A stretch of DNA of 64,000 nucleotides, from contig LGRX02030310.1 in NCBI GenBank assembly GCA_001247695.2, positions 186,001 through 250,000 of the forward strand. The letters are read 5' to 3'. The notes beneath the pieces are model-generated. The model had not been told where the DNA came from. It ran no database searches and worked only from the letters and a program-made list of their open reading frames with translations. Origin of the DNA: Cymbomonas tetramitiformis. Its lineage: Eukaryota; Chlorophyta; Pyramimonadophyceae; Pyramimonadales; Pyramimonadaceae. The translations under genes were made by a program, and so were the position numbers. Below, piece by piece: positions 43,026 through 54,262 of the stretch (within the stretch, counting starts at the first letter, position 1; each line of letters begins with the position of its first letter).

Positions 43026-46000
43026 TCACAACGCGTGTTCTTTGTTATGATTCTTAATGGCTACCATGCTCGTCAAAACGTATAACTTGATGTTGAGATA
43101 CGCCACGACGTACTGCACGTAAGTTCGTAAAGTCAAAAAAACCGCAAACATTTGAATAGAGGTACCGAGGAGCAAGGTGATCAGAATGGTCACGATGGCC
43201 ACGGCGGTGATGGTGAAGGCAAATGCCGGTACGAAGTTCAGCATTGTACGAAGTTGACAGGCGTCGTACACCTTAACCAAGCTGTCGACGTTGTCGTATC
43301 CGTACTGCAAGGCGGTGTGCATGGAGTCGTACTCCTTGTAATAGCGAGCGTATTGGTCGAACAAGGTGCAGACCCACGCGGTGCCGCGACTGTCGCACAA
43401 CGAATCTAAAGACTCCGGGCCGTGTCGCCTCCAAAGGTAAAATACGTTGCGGTAACCGTCCGAGAATCCGAAGGGTGCGCTGGAGCAATCCACGTTATCG
43501 TATAATCGGTTGTTTTCCGAGTTCCTTTTTGCCCATGTTACTGGCCAGTTGATGTGGCGCGGAAGAAAGTAAGTCTGCACGTCGTTGGCGACGTCGTCGA
43601 AGAGACACGTGGGCAGCATCGGGTAGCAGCCGATCTCCCACTGGTAGGATTTTACCAGCGACATATGGAAAGCGACGAGCATCGACACGCTTCCGATCAT
43701 GTACATCTCCACATTTTGCATTCCGAAAAGGTACTTCAGTATTAACACGATCATAACGGAAATGATGAAATTGGACACGAAGACGCATGTGACTGGCCAC
43801 CGATTGTCTCTGTGAGCGCACGTGATGACGCTAGTGTCCTTGCAGGATCTCTCGGTGTTCGAGACTAATTGAGTGCTTATCTCGAATTCCTCCTGCTTTG
43901 AGGTCAAATTGGCTACCGTAGTTAGCAGCTGCGACGGCAGTGGGACGCAGGGCAGATCGTCCGCGTCGGTCATGGTGGACCTGCAATCCCACCAGCCTCC
44001 GATGTCGTACACAAACTCGGGTGGATCCTGCATGTTCTTTTGCGTGAAATAACTTCGCTTGGGCGCGATGCACGCTTCGTTTTCCAAGCACGCGTCCAGC
44101 TCGTCATCCGAATATTCGGAGCACACGCAGTAGTACAGCTGTCGCCGAACCGTGCTGTTGTCAAAGAAGTTATCCTCGTGCATGTCCAAACGCACGATCA
44201 CACTTCTGTTGATATACGCTTCGGCCTGCGCCGCGTTCACCTCCGCCCGCAGGACCTGCGGATCATACATCAGCCTGTGCAGCGGATTGGGGTAGTCGAC
44301 ATGCATTCGTAGCAGTCCGTACGCTCGCTCCTTGGGACGATCAAACCTGAACGACGTCTTCGTGAAAGGCACCTTGAACCATCCGTACGCCGTCTGGTTC
44401 GGTCCGTAACCCATGTCTTTCCACATGAGCGCGTGGTTAGGCCCGAAAGTCGTGGATTTGCTGTTCTCGTCTATGCACCATCGCATCACGTCCGTCGTAA
44501 CGGTCTCGAGCTCCGCGGATCGAATTTCGCACATTCCCATGAACAAGTGCGCGGGCATCATCCCGATGCGTCCATAGAAGTCCGCGTTCCACCATGACGC
44601 GTTTTGCTCCTGTTTGTGATACGTGTAAAAATCGACGTCGCGATACTCGCGCATCTGCTTCAGAATTAGGACGGACAAGTCGTCGCTCTGCGTAAAATTG
44701 TACTCCTCCCAACGTTCGTACCACGATCGAAAGTACGCGACCTCGTGGTCGTCTTGTCGCCACGTCGTCGGCTTGGAGGGCCAATTGCCGAGCGGCCAAC
44801 GGAATCCCGAGAGGTCGTACCGAACGCTCCCTCGCGGCAGGGATTCGGATTTCACGGGATCGTCGGGGTACAGCAAGCCCTCGTAATTCGGATCGTAAAA
44901 AGAAATGTTGTTGATCACCTCGATGCTGACGTTCTCGTTGATCGTGGAGGATATGCTCCACATGTCGTTCACGACCGTTTGCGTGACGTCCTCGTCGAAA
45001 TCGAAAGCCACATTCGCCCAAGCGCACACCACCTCCACGACGCACACAAAGAAGGTGGTAGTCGTGATGTGATTACAGGCGTCGATCTTGTCGGTTTCGG
45101 AGAGACCAGTGCGAGTCACGTCGTTCGCCCTCGCGTGCGCGGCGCTCGGCCAGCTGATCACGTCGTTTATCTGCAGCAGGTAGTGATCGTAGATGATCGT
45201 GAATACGCCTCTCGAATCCTCCTGCCGCTGCTGGTTGTAAAGTGAATTTTTACAGATCGAGTCGGATTCGACCATTTTCATCGCATCCAAAAAAGCGCAT
45301 ACGCTACTCTGCATAGTGTGATTCACCTCTTCGAGCGTGGCCGCGTCGAATCCGTAATACTGAGCCCCAAAATCCGAGGTTTCCTCAATCACGGACACGA
45401 TGTTTTGGTACACGTCGCAGTACTCGGTTCGCGAGTTCGACACTTCTGCGGTGTCGTCGTCGGTTTGCAACAGTTTGCGCAACAAACCGCTCTGCCGATT
45501 ACTGTCGTTGGCGGGCGCGCTTTCCCAGAACGAAGAGTTTAGGTGCCACTTGTGTTCGTACTGCAACCGATAGAAACGTTTCACCTTCTTGAAAAACGTT
45601 TTCCCGTGTACGGGATCCGACGCGAGAGCGTGCGTCCGTTTTATATTTCCTGCCGCGTGCCATACGCTGCTCATCGCGGGTGTGAATACCTGCGTGACGT
45701 TTTTTATGTGATGAAAAAGATCTTTCTTGGCCACGTGCCGCAAGATCCGCCCGGAGGTCAGGTACATACGATGGCAGCGATCTTTCATACTGTTCACGAT
45801 GTCCGTTTCGTTCGTTACGACTGTGACGACCTTGTTCGTCTGGACCTTGGAGTAGAGCGCGGCGGTTACGTTTTGCATCGCCTCCCGGACCGCGCGGTAT
45901 ACCGGAGCAAACAAATCGCTCAGCTTTTCGTGAAGCGTCAAATACAACACCGGGTCCACACCGTGCTTTTCAAACGCACTCACGATGCGCGTCGTGTTCA

Positions 46001-49000
46001 TCTGCGTATCGTTGTGATCGAGGACGGAGTAGTACACATAAGTCCCTATGCCCGCTTTTTGTATCAAATCGAAGGGCCGTTTCCAGTTGTAAGCGATGTC
46101 CACGGGAAAAGTTGGCATGCCCAGCGCGGTCTGCAGACGCAACCCGAACATGCGCCACTCCATGCACTTTTTGATGTGCACCCACTCCGCCACTCCGAGG
46201 TCATCCAGGTTCAACTTGGGATTTCTTTCGACCAGATCCCTGAAGAGGACGTCGCAGAAACTGTCCCCGGGCCACATCTCGACGTTGGCCAGAAAGGCCA
46301 GTGTGACGTTCTGCGCCTTTTCGATGTTGAGGTCCCCCCCGCGCTGATGCAAAGTCTGCGCCGGGGATATTCCGCATCGGCACACTTTCGTGGTTCCATC
46401 GCAGTGCCGTGCCGCTTTGGCGGTGACGAAGGAATCCCTCAGGCAGCTCGCGCAGAGCACCGGCGCGTCCGACCCGGAGTATAGCTGAGCGCAAGCCTTA
46501 TCGAGCTGGTAACAATCCGCGTCCGAGTGGCAGGGCGACCCGGATTTCGAATCCTGCGTCGCGCCAAAAATAGCTCGAAGCACTTCGTGCGTGTACGCGT
46601 TTGGGGGTTCGACGTCGCCGGACGTCGCGTTGGTGTTGTTCGTCGACGTGCCATCAGCGGGTTGCGCCGGGCTCGGAGGCGGGCGCGGAGGCGGGCTCGT
46701 GTCGTGCTCCGAATCGCTGTCGTTTTGCAGCAGTCGACGCAAACGTCGGCGACGGCGGGCTTCGTCTTCGGCACCCGACGTCTCCAACTTTTGCGCGGTG
46801 AACGTGTTGGTGTTCACCTCGATATCCAGGGTACTGACGTCCTCGTGGTTATCGACGGCATCCATGTACACGGATAAAAGATTCAGGTCGCACGTACAAA
46901 ACTCGGTGGTGGGTATGTCGCTGGCGTCCATCGCTAAAGATTCGTACAGGTTCAGGTTGCTGTGCGTGGTGTAGTTCAGGCTGACTCGGCTATAGAGTAA
47001 ATTCATGCTGTTCTTCACCGACGAGTCGCAGTAGGTGCGGCACAGAACCGGGCCGAAGACCTCCAAGTTTGCCAAACACTCGGACAACGGCTGGGCATCG
47101 GCGTTTTCGATTCCGGAGTACGACAGGCGCGAACGATAAAAACAGAACTCGGCTTGGCGCACGTAGCACACGCTCTCGAAATGCGCCTCCTTCGGGGACA
47201 GGGCTTTCGCGCCGAGACTCGGGCAGGTACCGCACGGTTTCGTGGAGTCGCCCGGCGAACGCGTGAACACCTCTATGTCGCCCTCCTGCTGCACCGTCAT
47301 CGCGCTCTGGCACTCGAGTCCGAGCGTGAGATACGGCAGCACGCCGCACGTGCAGAAACCGCCGGCGCCGCAGTAGACGCCTCCTCGGCATTTCTCGCAG
47401 ACGCAGGGCTGACCGTAGTACTCGTTTCGCACCGTCCTCCGTCCGAGACACTTCCCCGGGGACGCGCGTAATTCTTCGTCCTCGGATTCCGCGTAGAAGT
47501 ACGGATCCCACGCGCACATCGCGATGTTCATGTCCGTCTGTATGTTCGCTTCGCAACTGGATTTTCGGGTGTGTTTGCTGCACAAACTCATGGAGTCCTT
47601 CTCGAAGGATCCATACGTCGTGAACATGTTCGCCCTCGCTCCGTTGGAATCTTCGCCTCCCGTGCGACTTTCCATGCAAAACGACTCGGACGTGGCCCAG
47701 CACATGCTGCACTTGACGCGCCAGTCGTTCACGTACCCGATGGTTGGAAGCAGGTCAGTCTCGTAGATGTTCTCGAGATGCTCCGTGGTGCGGGTGTAAC
47801 ACAACGAAGCCTCCATCGGCCGAAAACTCGTGGCGCTCGCTTGGCTGGGCATCGTGCAGTCCGACTCCTTGAGACAATCGTCGTATTTGCTATCCCTGTA
47901 CCTGTCGGGATCTCTGCTGATGTCCTTAGGTTTTGGGCAGTGACAGCTGAACATGATCTCGAGCTGGTTCATGAACCCGCTGCCGAATAAACTCGCCAGC
48001 TTCTTGTTTTTCAGCGCGAGCGTGGGGATGGACACCTTGAAGCTCCCGAGCGATCCGAAGTTGAATTTGTGCCTGTACTCGTCGTACACCGGCTGCGGAA
48101 TCGTGGAGGATATGAGATCGCACAGACCGTTCTGCACCGTGTACAACGTCTGCATCAAGGAGTTGCTCATTCCGCAGAGCGTCTCTATCAGCTGCAGCAG
48201 CTGCTCCCCGAAGGAGGACATCGACATCATGCGATAGACCAGCTGAAAGATGGTCATGGCGAAGTCGATGATGATGTTAAGCATCGACTCGACCGCGGTC
48301 TTTATGTCATCCAGCAGTTGCGACGCCAACGACGGGTCGCTGATGCTCTGCATCGCTTTAACTAGAATGGAAACCAGCTCCATGAGAAATCGTATGCCGT
48401 CGTCCATCAGGTCCAGCCACGCGCTTCCCAGAGTGTTCACGAGATCTTGTAGCATGTCGACGAGATCGACCAGGTTGCGCTGAAAATCCAGAAAAGCGGA
48501 ATCGTCGTCCTCGTGCATGACGATCACCATGGCTCGCAAAAACTCCAAGTACGCGATTATCACATCCCGGAAATAGAGAACCATTTGAGTTTGCGTGTAC
48601 AGGATCGGTATGAGATAGTCCGATTTTTTTTTCAGACTCTTGTGTATGGAGGCTTCCAAGCTCTCAAGAGGACTCACGTCTTCCTGTGGATTCATGGTAT
48701 TCTCAATGGCGGTTTCTATCTTCTTCATGTACCGTTGAAAGTAATAGTACGCAGTTTTGTTGCAACTGATTATTAATCTTTGACCGCCGCTGAGAGCGGC
48801 TACGATGAACGTGCTCGTCGCCGCTTCCAGTGGGTAGGGTTGAATGTGATGCGCGTCGGACGAGCAACCGTATCGACTCGAGTAGCTACAGCCAGCACGA
48901 ACGAAAGGCACCGACGTTCCCTTGACAGCCTCTGGCACGTACGTTTCGAAGGAGCGGCCGCATTGATCCTTACTGCTGGTGATGTCGCACGCCGACACGC

Positions 49001-52000
49001 ACACGCCCGCGGAGAACAGCCAGTAAGGGAACGGACCATCGTGGGACAGGTATTTGTCGTAAGCGTCCTGGCTCTCGATGTAGCCGTACTTGGTGATGTT
49101 CACTCCTAAAGCGCTCTGTCGGTAGTACTTTATGGTGGCGTTGTCGAAGCCGGCGAAACCGTACGTGTGAGCTTGGGTAGCGTTGGAGGTTTCGGTGATG
49201 CCGGTGACGTGTGAGCGGTGGTACAGGGTTCCGCTATCGTCTCCCCGAAAATCGAAGAAGGAGCGCTCGCTCATGGACCACGCACAATGGCACATCTCGC
49301 GATCGCAAGCGTGAAGGACACGCCTCTCACCTCCCGGTGCGTTTACGTGAAATGTGTTTCTCCCTGGAGAAGTAAAGTCGCCAAGACCTTGTTGGACGCA
49401 CTGGTAATGCGGCAATCCTATGCACATCGTCTTCGGAAGCATGGCGGCGAAAGATGCTTCGTCGGGCCAATTCGAAACCGTGGAGTATAAAGAGGGGTCG
49501 TAATCCGCCGAGGAGTACATAAAAGACCAGATGTAAGAAGTGAAGCTTGTCAAGAGATTGGCGAGGTGCACTTGCGTCTCGAAGCTGATCACCATCGCGG
49601 CGTTTATTGCGAAAGTGGGATAATCCAGGCTCGACATCAAAGCCGCGCAGTCCGAGTCTTCCTCGTCGTCTCCTGTGATAAGCTCCATCATACAATTCAA
49701 AACATCAAGTGTCAACTTCACCGCAAAGTGCAAGAGCGTGCGCAGTGCTCTTATTGTGGCCACCGACACCGCGCGAGTTTGAAGATATTCGAAGGGTGAC
49801 GACGACCCTTCCGACTCCTTGGGAAATATGTCAAATTTTGACTTGGACGTGCTGAACAGGTTGACCACGGCTGCTATATCCGCGGGCGATGGCGAGTTCT
49901 CTATGACGGCCGTCATAGCGCACACCGGGTTCAGATTCAGCATGGTGTCCGCGAGATACTCTCCGTGGCTGCAGTTCATGCGCAGCGGATTGCAGCCCAC
50001 GGACTCTCCGTGCAAGCTACCGGGCATCGGATAGTTTGCCGCGGTGGAAACGGCGGCGCTGATTTTTAAGCTGCCGCTCATGATGTGATTGGGCAACTTG
50101 GAAGCTTCGCAAATAATTCTTGCGGATCTGTGGTCGTAAGCTATGTTGGGGCTCATGAAGAAGTGAATGACCTCGAACAAGCTCGAGGCCATGGCCATAT
50201 ACTCGTGTAAAACCGCGTCCAGATACTCCCACACAACGTGAAACGAGACGCGATTTCCGTGCGCTATACGGTACCCCACGTAGATGAAGCCTTCGTACAC
50301 CCCCTTCAAAATCTCTGCGTACAGTCGAACGCCGTGAAAAAAAAGATTCGATATGGCGGGAAAGCGCTCGTTCCCCCAGGCTCTCATGTTGATCGCCAGG
50401 TTGTTCTTGATCACGTAATACACGCTCGCGTCTAGCTCTTCGATGGTGTCCTTCGCCATCACCCAGAATTGTTCGTACGTCGCGCTGAGAGATGCGCTTT
50501 TGCTTTCGGTGGTGTTCGTATCGACCGTCTCTTCCGCTTCGCCTCCGCTTTCTGTGGATGCGTCCTCCGTGTGCGCGTTAAAGGTCTCGATAGAGCTCAT
50601 GTCCAGCGGAGGCGGTGGGTACGCGACAGGGGGGGGAGGATTGTACTCCTCACTCTTCAGCACCACCTCGTCCACGTAGAGCAGGAGGCGACCGCCCATA
50701 TTGAAGTCGTAACTGTCTCCGTAATAAAACTCAAAGGGTCGCGATGACTCGACGCCGTATTGTGTTTCTTTGCACAGAAGCGTTTCGTCGAATCGGTGTT
50801 CATCCTTATCGCATACCTCTCGGACGGCTTCGTAGCTGGCGCACATGTAAGCAAAAACCGACGGCGGCGGAGACGGCGGCGGCGGCGGTGAAAGAGGAGG
50901 CGGGGATAAGGGCGGAGGCGAGTGCGGAGGAGGCGGGTACGGAGGCTGCTCTCTGTGCGGAGAAGGAGGTGGGGGTGGCGCTGGTGGGGAAGGCGGATAC
51001 GGGGGAAGCGGTGGAGGGCTGGGACTTGGAGGTGGGCGCGGTGACGGCGGAGGTGGCGCTGGAGACAGCGGAGGCGGTGGATCTGCCGGAAGCGGAGGAA
51101 AGTTGGGTCTGGAGGAGGACGAGGTCGAGGAAGTGGGTGGAGGCGGAGGGGGAGGAGGAGCGGGTAAGCGCGGCGGAGGTGGAGGCGGAGGAGGAGAGGG
51201 TGGCACGGGAGGTGGAGGACTCCCGGGAGGCAGCGGAGGACCGGGAGGATCGGGAGAGGGCGGCGATTTCGGAGGAACCGGAGGCGGAGCAGGCGGAGGA
51301 GAGCAGGGAGGCGGCGATGGCGGGGTAGGCGGAGGCGAGGGCGGCGCCGGAGGAGCGCAAGGCGGAGGCGGAGGCGAGGGCGTCACGGACTGAACGCACT
51401 CCGGGCTGCACGCCAGCATGGTTTTGGGATGCGAGTTGTAAACCTCGCAGCCCTGATGCACCCCGTAGCGCACGATGTAAGCCGCCGTCAAATCTATGGT
51501 GCCTATGTCGGTCAAGGTGACCGGATCCACGCACGTCTTTTCGAAGTCGGTCGAGTTCGTGTTGTTGAAAGCGCTCCGCACGATGTACTCGCACCGCGCG
51601 ATGTCCTCAACGGCGTCTGAGTCTTGAGAGCTAGAAGAGTTCGCGGTGCTCACGATTGCGAAGTAGCCATTCGTCGGGACTGCGTACTCGGAGGACGCGT
51701 TGTAAATCAAATTACTGGGGTACACGTAAAAATCGATGTACTCGTCATCGCTGGAATCAGTGTAGTACGTGTCAGCCCCGCGCATCGACAGCGGAAACGC
51801 CTCTCCGCTGGGGTCCACCAGGGGACTGATATCGCTCTCGACGTCCTCGCTCGACACCCAACCCGTGTCGTGTCTGTATATCGACAAGGTGTAGCCTTTG
51901 GTGGTCTCGTCCAAGGATCGCATAGGGTCAGAGGATGTAGTTTTGTGCATGCGAAAGGTGTAGGAGCTCAGCATGCTCAACCGAATCGTCGCGTGCGCAA

Positions 52001-54080
52001 CGCCGTTTATGACGTAAGCTCTGTGCGAAGCCGACCCGTACTCCGCGAGGGACTCGTCGTCACTCTTGTCGGGGTCGCAAACGACGTAGTATGCGCTGAT
52101 GTTGCATACCGTTCCGTTGTGCACGGACGCTTTGGCGCCGCAAGGAACGTGCATCGGCTCGGTAACGTACATGCCTGCGGTGTCGTACTCGAGCAATCTC
52201 CTGCGAGTTGCGGAAACCATCTCCTGATCGGGATAGAATACGTTACGCAAAATACGCCTTGTTCTTGGCGTCTGCTGGCAGCCGTCATCCGCTCGCGAGC
52301 AGTCTCCGCGCGCGTCCACGAGCGCGAAGCAACCGTCCTGGTGATATACACACCCACGCACCTGCGCGCAAGTCGTGGAGTTGAGGGAATCGCAGGAGCT
52401 CTGTTGTCCTCGACACATGCTGGTGGAGCTGTTGTACGCGAGACTCTCGCATCCCACGTACCGTTGGTGACAGTGACCGTCGTGCCACGCGCACATAGGT
52501 ATACGCTCCGGACTTTTCTCGCATGACTTTTGATTCGTCCTATTGGAACACACGCCGAAAGTTGGAAAGCAATCCACGCTCCAGTCAGCGTGCGGATGAT
52601 ACCCGCAGAGCGTCCGGCCGTCATATTTTGATGGGTTCGCCGTGTGTTCGCAGTAAAATGCGCGAGCGGTGGAGTCCACGTTGCTATCCTGTGCGGGGGA
52701 CATGTAGCAGCGAGAGTACAGATTGTCCAGTATGCCGGGGTAAGCCGTTCCTTGTGTGTTCGCTCCACTCGTTGAAGCCGTCTCCCTATTCTTCGGGTTA
52801 CCGCAAACATGCTCGCCCGTCGATACGTGCTCCTGAGGACCTTGAGTGCCGCTCGTCGGTCTGCATATGCAATCCAGTTCGGCATCTTTGGTCGGCACGA
52901 CGTAAGCCTCCTCTTGATCGTATTCGTCCGCCTTCTGATATAAACGATTTCCGTAATCTTTGTACAAGCTCCAGTATTTCCACCCAACACGATCGTAGAC
53001 TCTTGCCGATCTTTGCATCTGGAAGGCTTTTCCGTTTGTGATCGAGGCCTCTGTCGAATCCGATCCTCCCAGCATGTGCTCGAAGGGCTTGTGCTTGTAC
53101 TCGCCGATCGTGGTGTGCACATACCAATTGGTTGGTGTCGACCACTCGGAGGGTACCGTCCTGACGTCGGAGTAAGCCGCGTCACTCAAAATGCACATCA
53201 GACGCTTTTGCTGTCCGTCTTTACGGGACAGATTCATCGGTCGATAAATGCTTAACCAAGGCATTTCCTTGGATGAATACACATCTTCCGTTGCGATCGG
53301 TCTGTTCATGATATCCTGCACCACGGAGACGCTCAAGCATTGAAACGCGACGCTGTTGTAAATGGAATCGAATCGCCTGTAATTGGACTTGTAACGATCT
53401 TTTGTGACGTCGTCCAGGAACGCTTCGTTGACCTCCATCTCGAGAAACTCTTCTGGCTCACCGTCTTCGTTTAAGGCTCCGCGGCGATTCGAGTCCATGC
53501 ATGCGTCGAAGCACGTTCGTACGAACGCCTCGTCGGACTGCCACGGGGCGCCCTCCCGACGCGATTCGCCGTAGAGATTTGCGAGATTGTACGTCTCTCG
53601 CATGCTATCCGAAACTCCGTCCGCAAACATTTGGGCATACGGCGGGTAGGTGCACTCGAGTGTGTCGTCGGCGCACGACTTCGCTTGGTAAAGTGCCAAC
53701 CTCCAACTCTTCATAGGGGGAATCACGTTTATTGAAGGACGAAAGGTGCCGGTCTCGGATTCTCCTTCGTCCTCCGACTCCGCTTCTGTTTCTTGCGCTT
53801 CGTCAACGGTCAGAAGCTGCCAGGACAATGTCTGCGCATCCGAGTCGGACGTCGACGTAAAGGTTTCGTTTATCGAAACAAAACACTCGTGATACACATC
53901 CCACCCGTCCGCGAAATCCGTCCCTGTCGACTCGTTCGCCAGACCGCTTCCCGAATTCACCTCGTAAAGTCCGTACTCGTCGCCAAAAAAAGGCTTGAGA
54001 AGATTGTCGTAGGCATTGATCTGACACACCCGCGCGCTCAGTCTCAGCAAAACGTCACACAACAGCACCCTACCCCTCAT
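43026..54080 (-). CDS. Giant secreted/membrane protein 1 (3684 aa), Cys- and Pro-rich
   Basis: Start at the ATG 54078-54080, the first in the frame, which gives a plausible signal peptide (MRGRVLLCDVLLRL...). In order: a Cys-rich ectodomain, an almost pure proline/serine linker (about residues 898-1073, SPPPP-type as in algal hydroxyproline-rich glycoproteins), a long helical region near 1850-2050, further Cys-rich modules (CEKCRGGVYCGAGGFCTCG type), a polybasic RRRRRLRRLLQ near 2440, and C-terminal hydrophobic helices near 3427-3472 and 3612-3675 that would anchor it. Many NxS/T sites fit a glycosylated surface protein. Likely a virion fibre, entry or attachment protein. No known full-length family recognised. 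Confidence 0.85.
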   Translation of the reverse strand: MRGRVLLCDVLLRLSARVCQINAYDNLLKPFFGDEYGLYEVNSGSGLANESTGTDFADGWDVYHECFVSINETFTSTSDSDAQTLSWQLLTVDEAQETEAESEDEGESETGTFRPSINVIPPMKSWRLALYQAKSCADDTLECTYPPYAQMFADGVSDSMRETYNLANLYGESRREGAPWQSDEAFVRTCFDACMDSNRRGALNEDGEPEEFLEMEVNEAFLDDVTKDRYKSNYRRFDSIYNSVAFQCLSVSVVQDIMNRPIATEDVYSSKEMPWLSIYRPMNLSRKDGQQKRLMCILSDAAYSDVRTVPSEWSTPTNWYVHTTIGEYKHKPFEHMLGGSDSTEASITNGKAFQMQRSARVYDRVGWKYWSLYKDYGNRLYQKADEYDQEEAYVVPTKDAELDCICRPTSGTQGPQEHVSTGEHVCGNPKNRETASTSGANTQGTAYPGILDNLYSRCYMSPAQDSNVDSTARAFYCEHTANPSKYDGRTLCGYHPHADWSVDCFPTFGVCSNRTNQKSCEKSPERIPMCAWHDGHCHQRYVGCESLAYNSSTSMCRGQQSSCDSLNSTTCAQVRGCVYHQDGCFALVDARGDCSRADDGCQQTPRTRRILRNVFYPDQEMVSATRRRLLEYDTAGMYVTEPMHVPCGAKASVHNGTVCNISAYYVVCDPDKSDDESLAEYGSASHRAYVINGVAHATIRLSMLSSYTFRMHKTTSSDPMRSLDETTKGYTLSIYRHDTGWVSSEDVESDISPLVDPSGEAFPLSMRGADTYYTDSSDDEYIDFYVYPSNLIYNASSEYAVPTNGYFAIVSTANSSSSQDSDAVEDIARCEYIVRSAFNNTNSTDFEKTCVDPVTLTDIGTIDLTAAYIVRYGVHQGCEVYNSHPKTMLACSPECVQSVTPSPPPPPCAPPAPPSPPPTPPSPPPCSPPPAPPPVPPKSPPSPDPPGPPLPPGSPPPPVPPSPPPPPPPPRLPAPPPPPPPPTSSTSSSSRPNFPPLPADPPPPLSPAPPPPSPRPPPSPSPPPLPPYPPSPPAPPPPPSPHREQPPYPPPPHSPPPLSPPPLSPPPPPSPPPSVFAYMCASYEAVREVCDKDEHRFDETLLCKETQYGVESSRPFEFYYGDSYDFNMGGRLLLYVDEVVLKSEEYNPPPPVAYPPPPLDMSSIETFNAHTEDASTESGGEAEETVDTNTTESKSASLSATYEQFWVMAKDTIEELDASVYYVIKNNLAINMRAWGNERFPAISNLFFHGVRLYAEILKGVYEGFIYVGYRIAHGNRVSFHVVWEYLDAVLHEYMAMASSLFEVIHFFMSPNIAYDHRSARIICEASKLPNHIMSGSLKISAAVSTAANYPMPGSLHGESVGCNPLRMNCSHGEYLADTMLNLNPVCAMTAVIENSPSPADIAAVVNLFSTSKSKFDIFPKESEGSSSPFEYLQTRAVSVATIRALRTLLHFAVKLTLDVLNCMMELITGDDEEDSDCAALMSSLDYPTFAINAAMVISFETQVHLANLLTSFTSYIWSFMYSSADYDPSLYSTVSNWPDEASFAAMLPKTMCIGLPHYQCVQQGLGDFTSPGRNTFHVNAPGGERRVLHACDREMCHCAWSMSERSFFDFRGDDSGTLYHRSHVTGITETSNATQAHTYGFAGFDNATIKYYRQSALGVNITKYGYIESQDAYDKYLSHDGPFPYWLFSAGVCVSACDITSSKDQCGRSFETYVPEAVKGTSVPFVRAGCSYSSRYGCSSDAHHIQPYPLEAATSTFIVAALSGGQRLIISCNKTAYYYFQRYMKKIETAIENTMNPQEDVSPLESLEASIHKSLKKKSDYLIPILYTQTQMVLYFRDVIIAYLEFLRAMVIVMHEDDDSAFLDFQRNLVDLVDMLQDLVNTLGSAWLDLMDDGIRFLMELVSILVKAMQSISDPSLASQLLDDIKTAVESMLNIIIDFAMTIFQLVYRMMSMSSFGEQLLQLIETLCGMSNSLMQTLYTVQNGLCDLISSTIPQPVYDEYRHKFNFGSLGSFKVSIPTLALKNKKLASLFGSGFMNQLEIMFSCHCPKPKDISRDPDRYRDSKYDDCLKESDCTMPSQASATSFRPMEASLCYTRTTEHLENIYETDLLPTIGYVNDWRVKCSMCWATSESFCMESRTGGEDSNGARANMFTTYGSFEKDSMSLCSKHTRKSSCEANIQTDMNIAMCAWDPYFYAESEDEELRASPGKCLGRRTVRNEYYGQPCVCEKCRGGVYCGAGGFCTCGVLPYLTLGLECQSAMTVQQEGDIEVFTRSPGDSTKPCGTCPSLGAKALSPKEAHFESVCYVRQAEFCFYRSRLSYSGIENADAQPLSECLANLEVFGPVLCRTYCDSSVKNSMNLLYSRVSLNYTTHSNLNLYESLAMDASDIPTTEFCTCDLNLLSVYMDAVDNHEDVSTLDIEVNTNTFTAQKLETSGAEDEARRRRRLRRLLQNDSDSEHDTSPPPRPPPSPAQPADGTSTNNTNATSGDVEPPNAYTHEVLRAIFGATQDSKSGSPCHSDADCYQLDKACAQLYSGSDAPVLCASCLRDSFVTAKAARHCDGTTKVCRCGISPAQTLHQRGGDLNIEKAQNVTLAFLANVEMWPGDSFCDVLFRDLVERNPKLNLDDLGVAEWVHIKKCMEWRMFGLRLQTALGMPTFPVDIAYNWKRPFDLIQKAGIGTYVYYSVLDHNDTQMNTTRIVSAFEKHGVDPVLYLTLHEKLSDLFAPVYRAVREAMQNVTAALYSKVQTNKVVTVVTNETDIVNSMKDRCHRMYLTSGRILRHVAKKDLFHHIKNVTQVFTPAMSSVWHAAGNIKRTHALASDPVHGKTFFKKVKRFYRLQYEHKWHLNSSFWESAPANDSNRQSGLLRKLLQTDDDTAEVSNSRTEYCDVYQNIVSVIEETSDFGAQYYGFDAATLEEVNHTMQSSVCAFLDAMKMVESDSICKNSLYNQQRQEDSRGVFTIIYDHYLLQINDVISWPSAAHARANDVTRTGLSETDKIDACNHITTTTFFVCVVEVVCAWANVAFDFDEDVTQTVVNDMWSISSTINENVSIEVINNISFYDPNYEGLLYPDDPVKSESLPRGSVRYDLSGFRWPLGNWPSKPTTWRQDDHEVAYFRSWYERWEEYNFTQSDDLSVLILKQMREYRDVDFYTYHKQEQNASWWNADFYGRIGMMPAHLFMGMCEIRSAELETVTTDVMRWCIDENSKSTTFGPNHALMWKDMGYGPNQTAYGWFKVPFTKTSFRFDRPKERAYGLLRMHVDYPNPLHRLMYDPQVLRAEVNAAQAEAYINRSVIVRLDMHEDNFFDNSTVRRQLYYCVCSEYSDDELDACLENEACIAPKRSYFTQKNMQDPPEFVYDIGGWWDCRSTMTDADDLPCVPLPSQLLTTVANLTSKQEEFEISTQLVSNTERSCKDTSVITCAHRDNRWPVTCVFVSNFIISVMIVLILKYLFGMQNVEMYMIGSVSMLVAFHMSLVKSYQWEIGCYPMLPTCLFDDVANDVQTYFLPRHINWPVTWAKRNSENNRLYDNVDCSSAPFGFSDGYRNVFYLWRRHGPESLDSLCDSRGTAWVCTLFDQYARYYKEYDSMHTALQYGYDNVDSLVKVYDACQLRTMLNFVPAFAFTITAVAIVTILITLLLGTSIQMFAVFLTLRTYVQYVVAYLNIKLYVLTSMVAIKNHNKEHAL
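50862..51387 (-). repeat. Proline-coding repeat tract
   Basis: About 525 bp of CCN-rich sequence encoding Pro/Ser repeats; the plus strand is GGAGGCGG-rich and may form G-quadruplexes. Glycine-rich or glutamate-rich plus-strand frames here are shadows. Confidence 0.9.
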
Positions 54081-54262
54081 GGCGCAGATCTCTTTTCTTA
54101 GTTCGTAGCATGCGCGCGATTTGAAGCCTTTCAAGATTCGGGAAAATCGTGTATTCTTTTACACACCAACCAATCAAATTACAATTCAACGCCTTTTTCT
54201 TCTTGCAAAAATCGGACGTCGTCCTCAAGAACAACGTGTTGCTATGTGGTGAGCACGGATCC

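Noticed and set aside
50744..51393. Plus-strand Gly- and Glu-rich frames
   Set aside because: Mirror of the proline-coding tract in giant gene 1.
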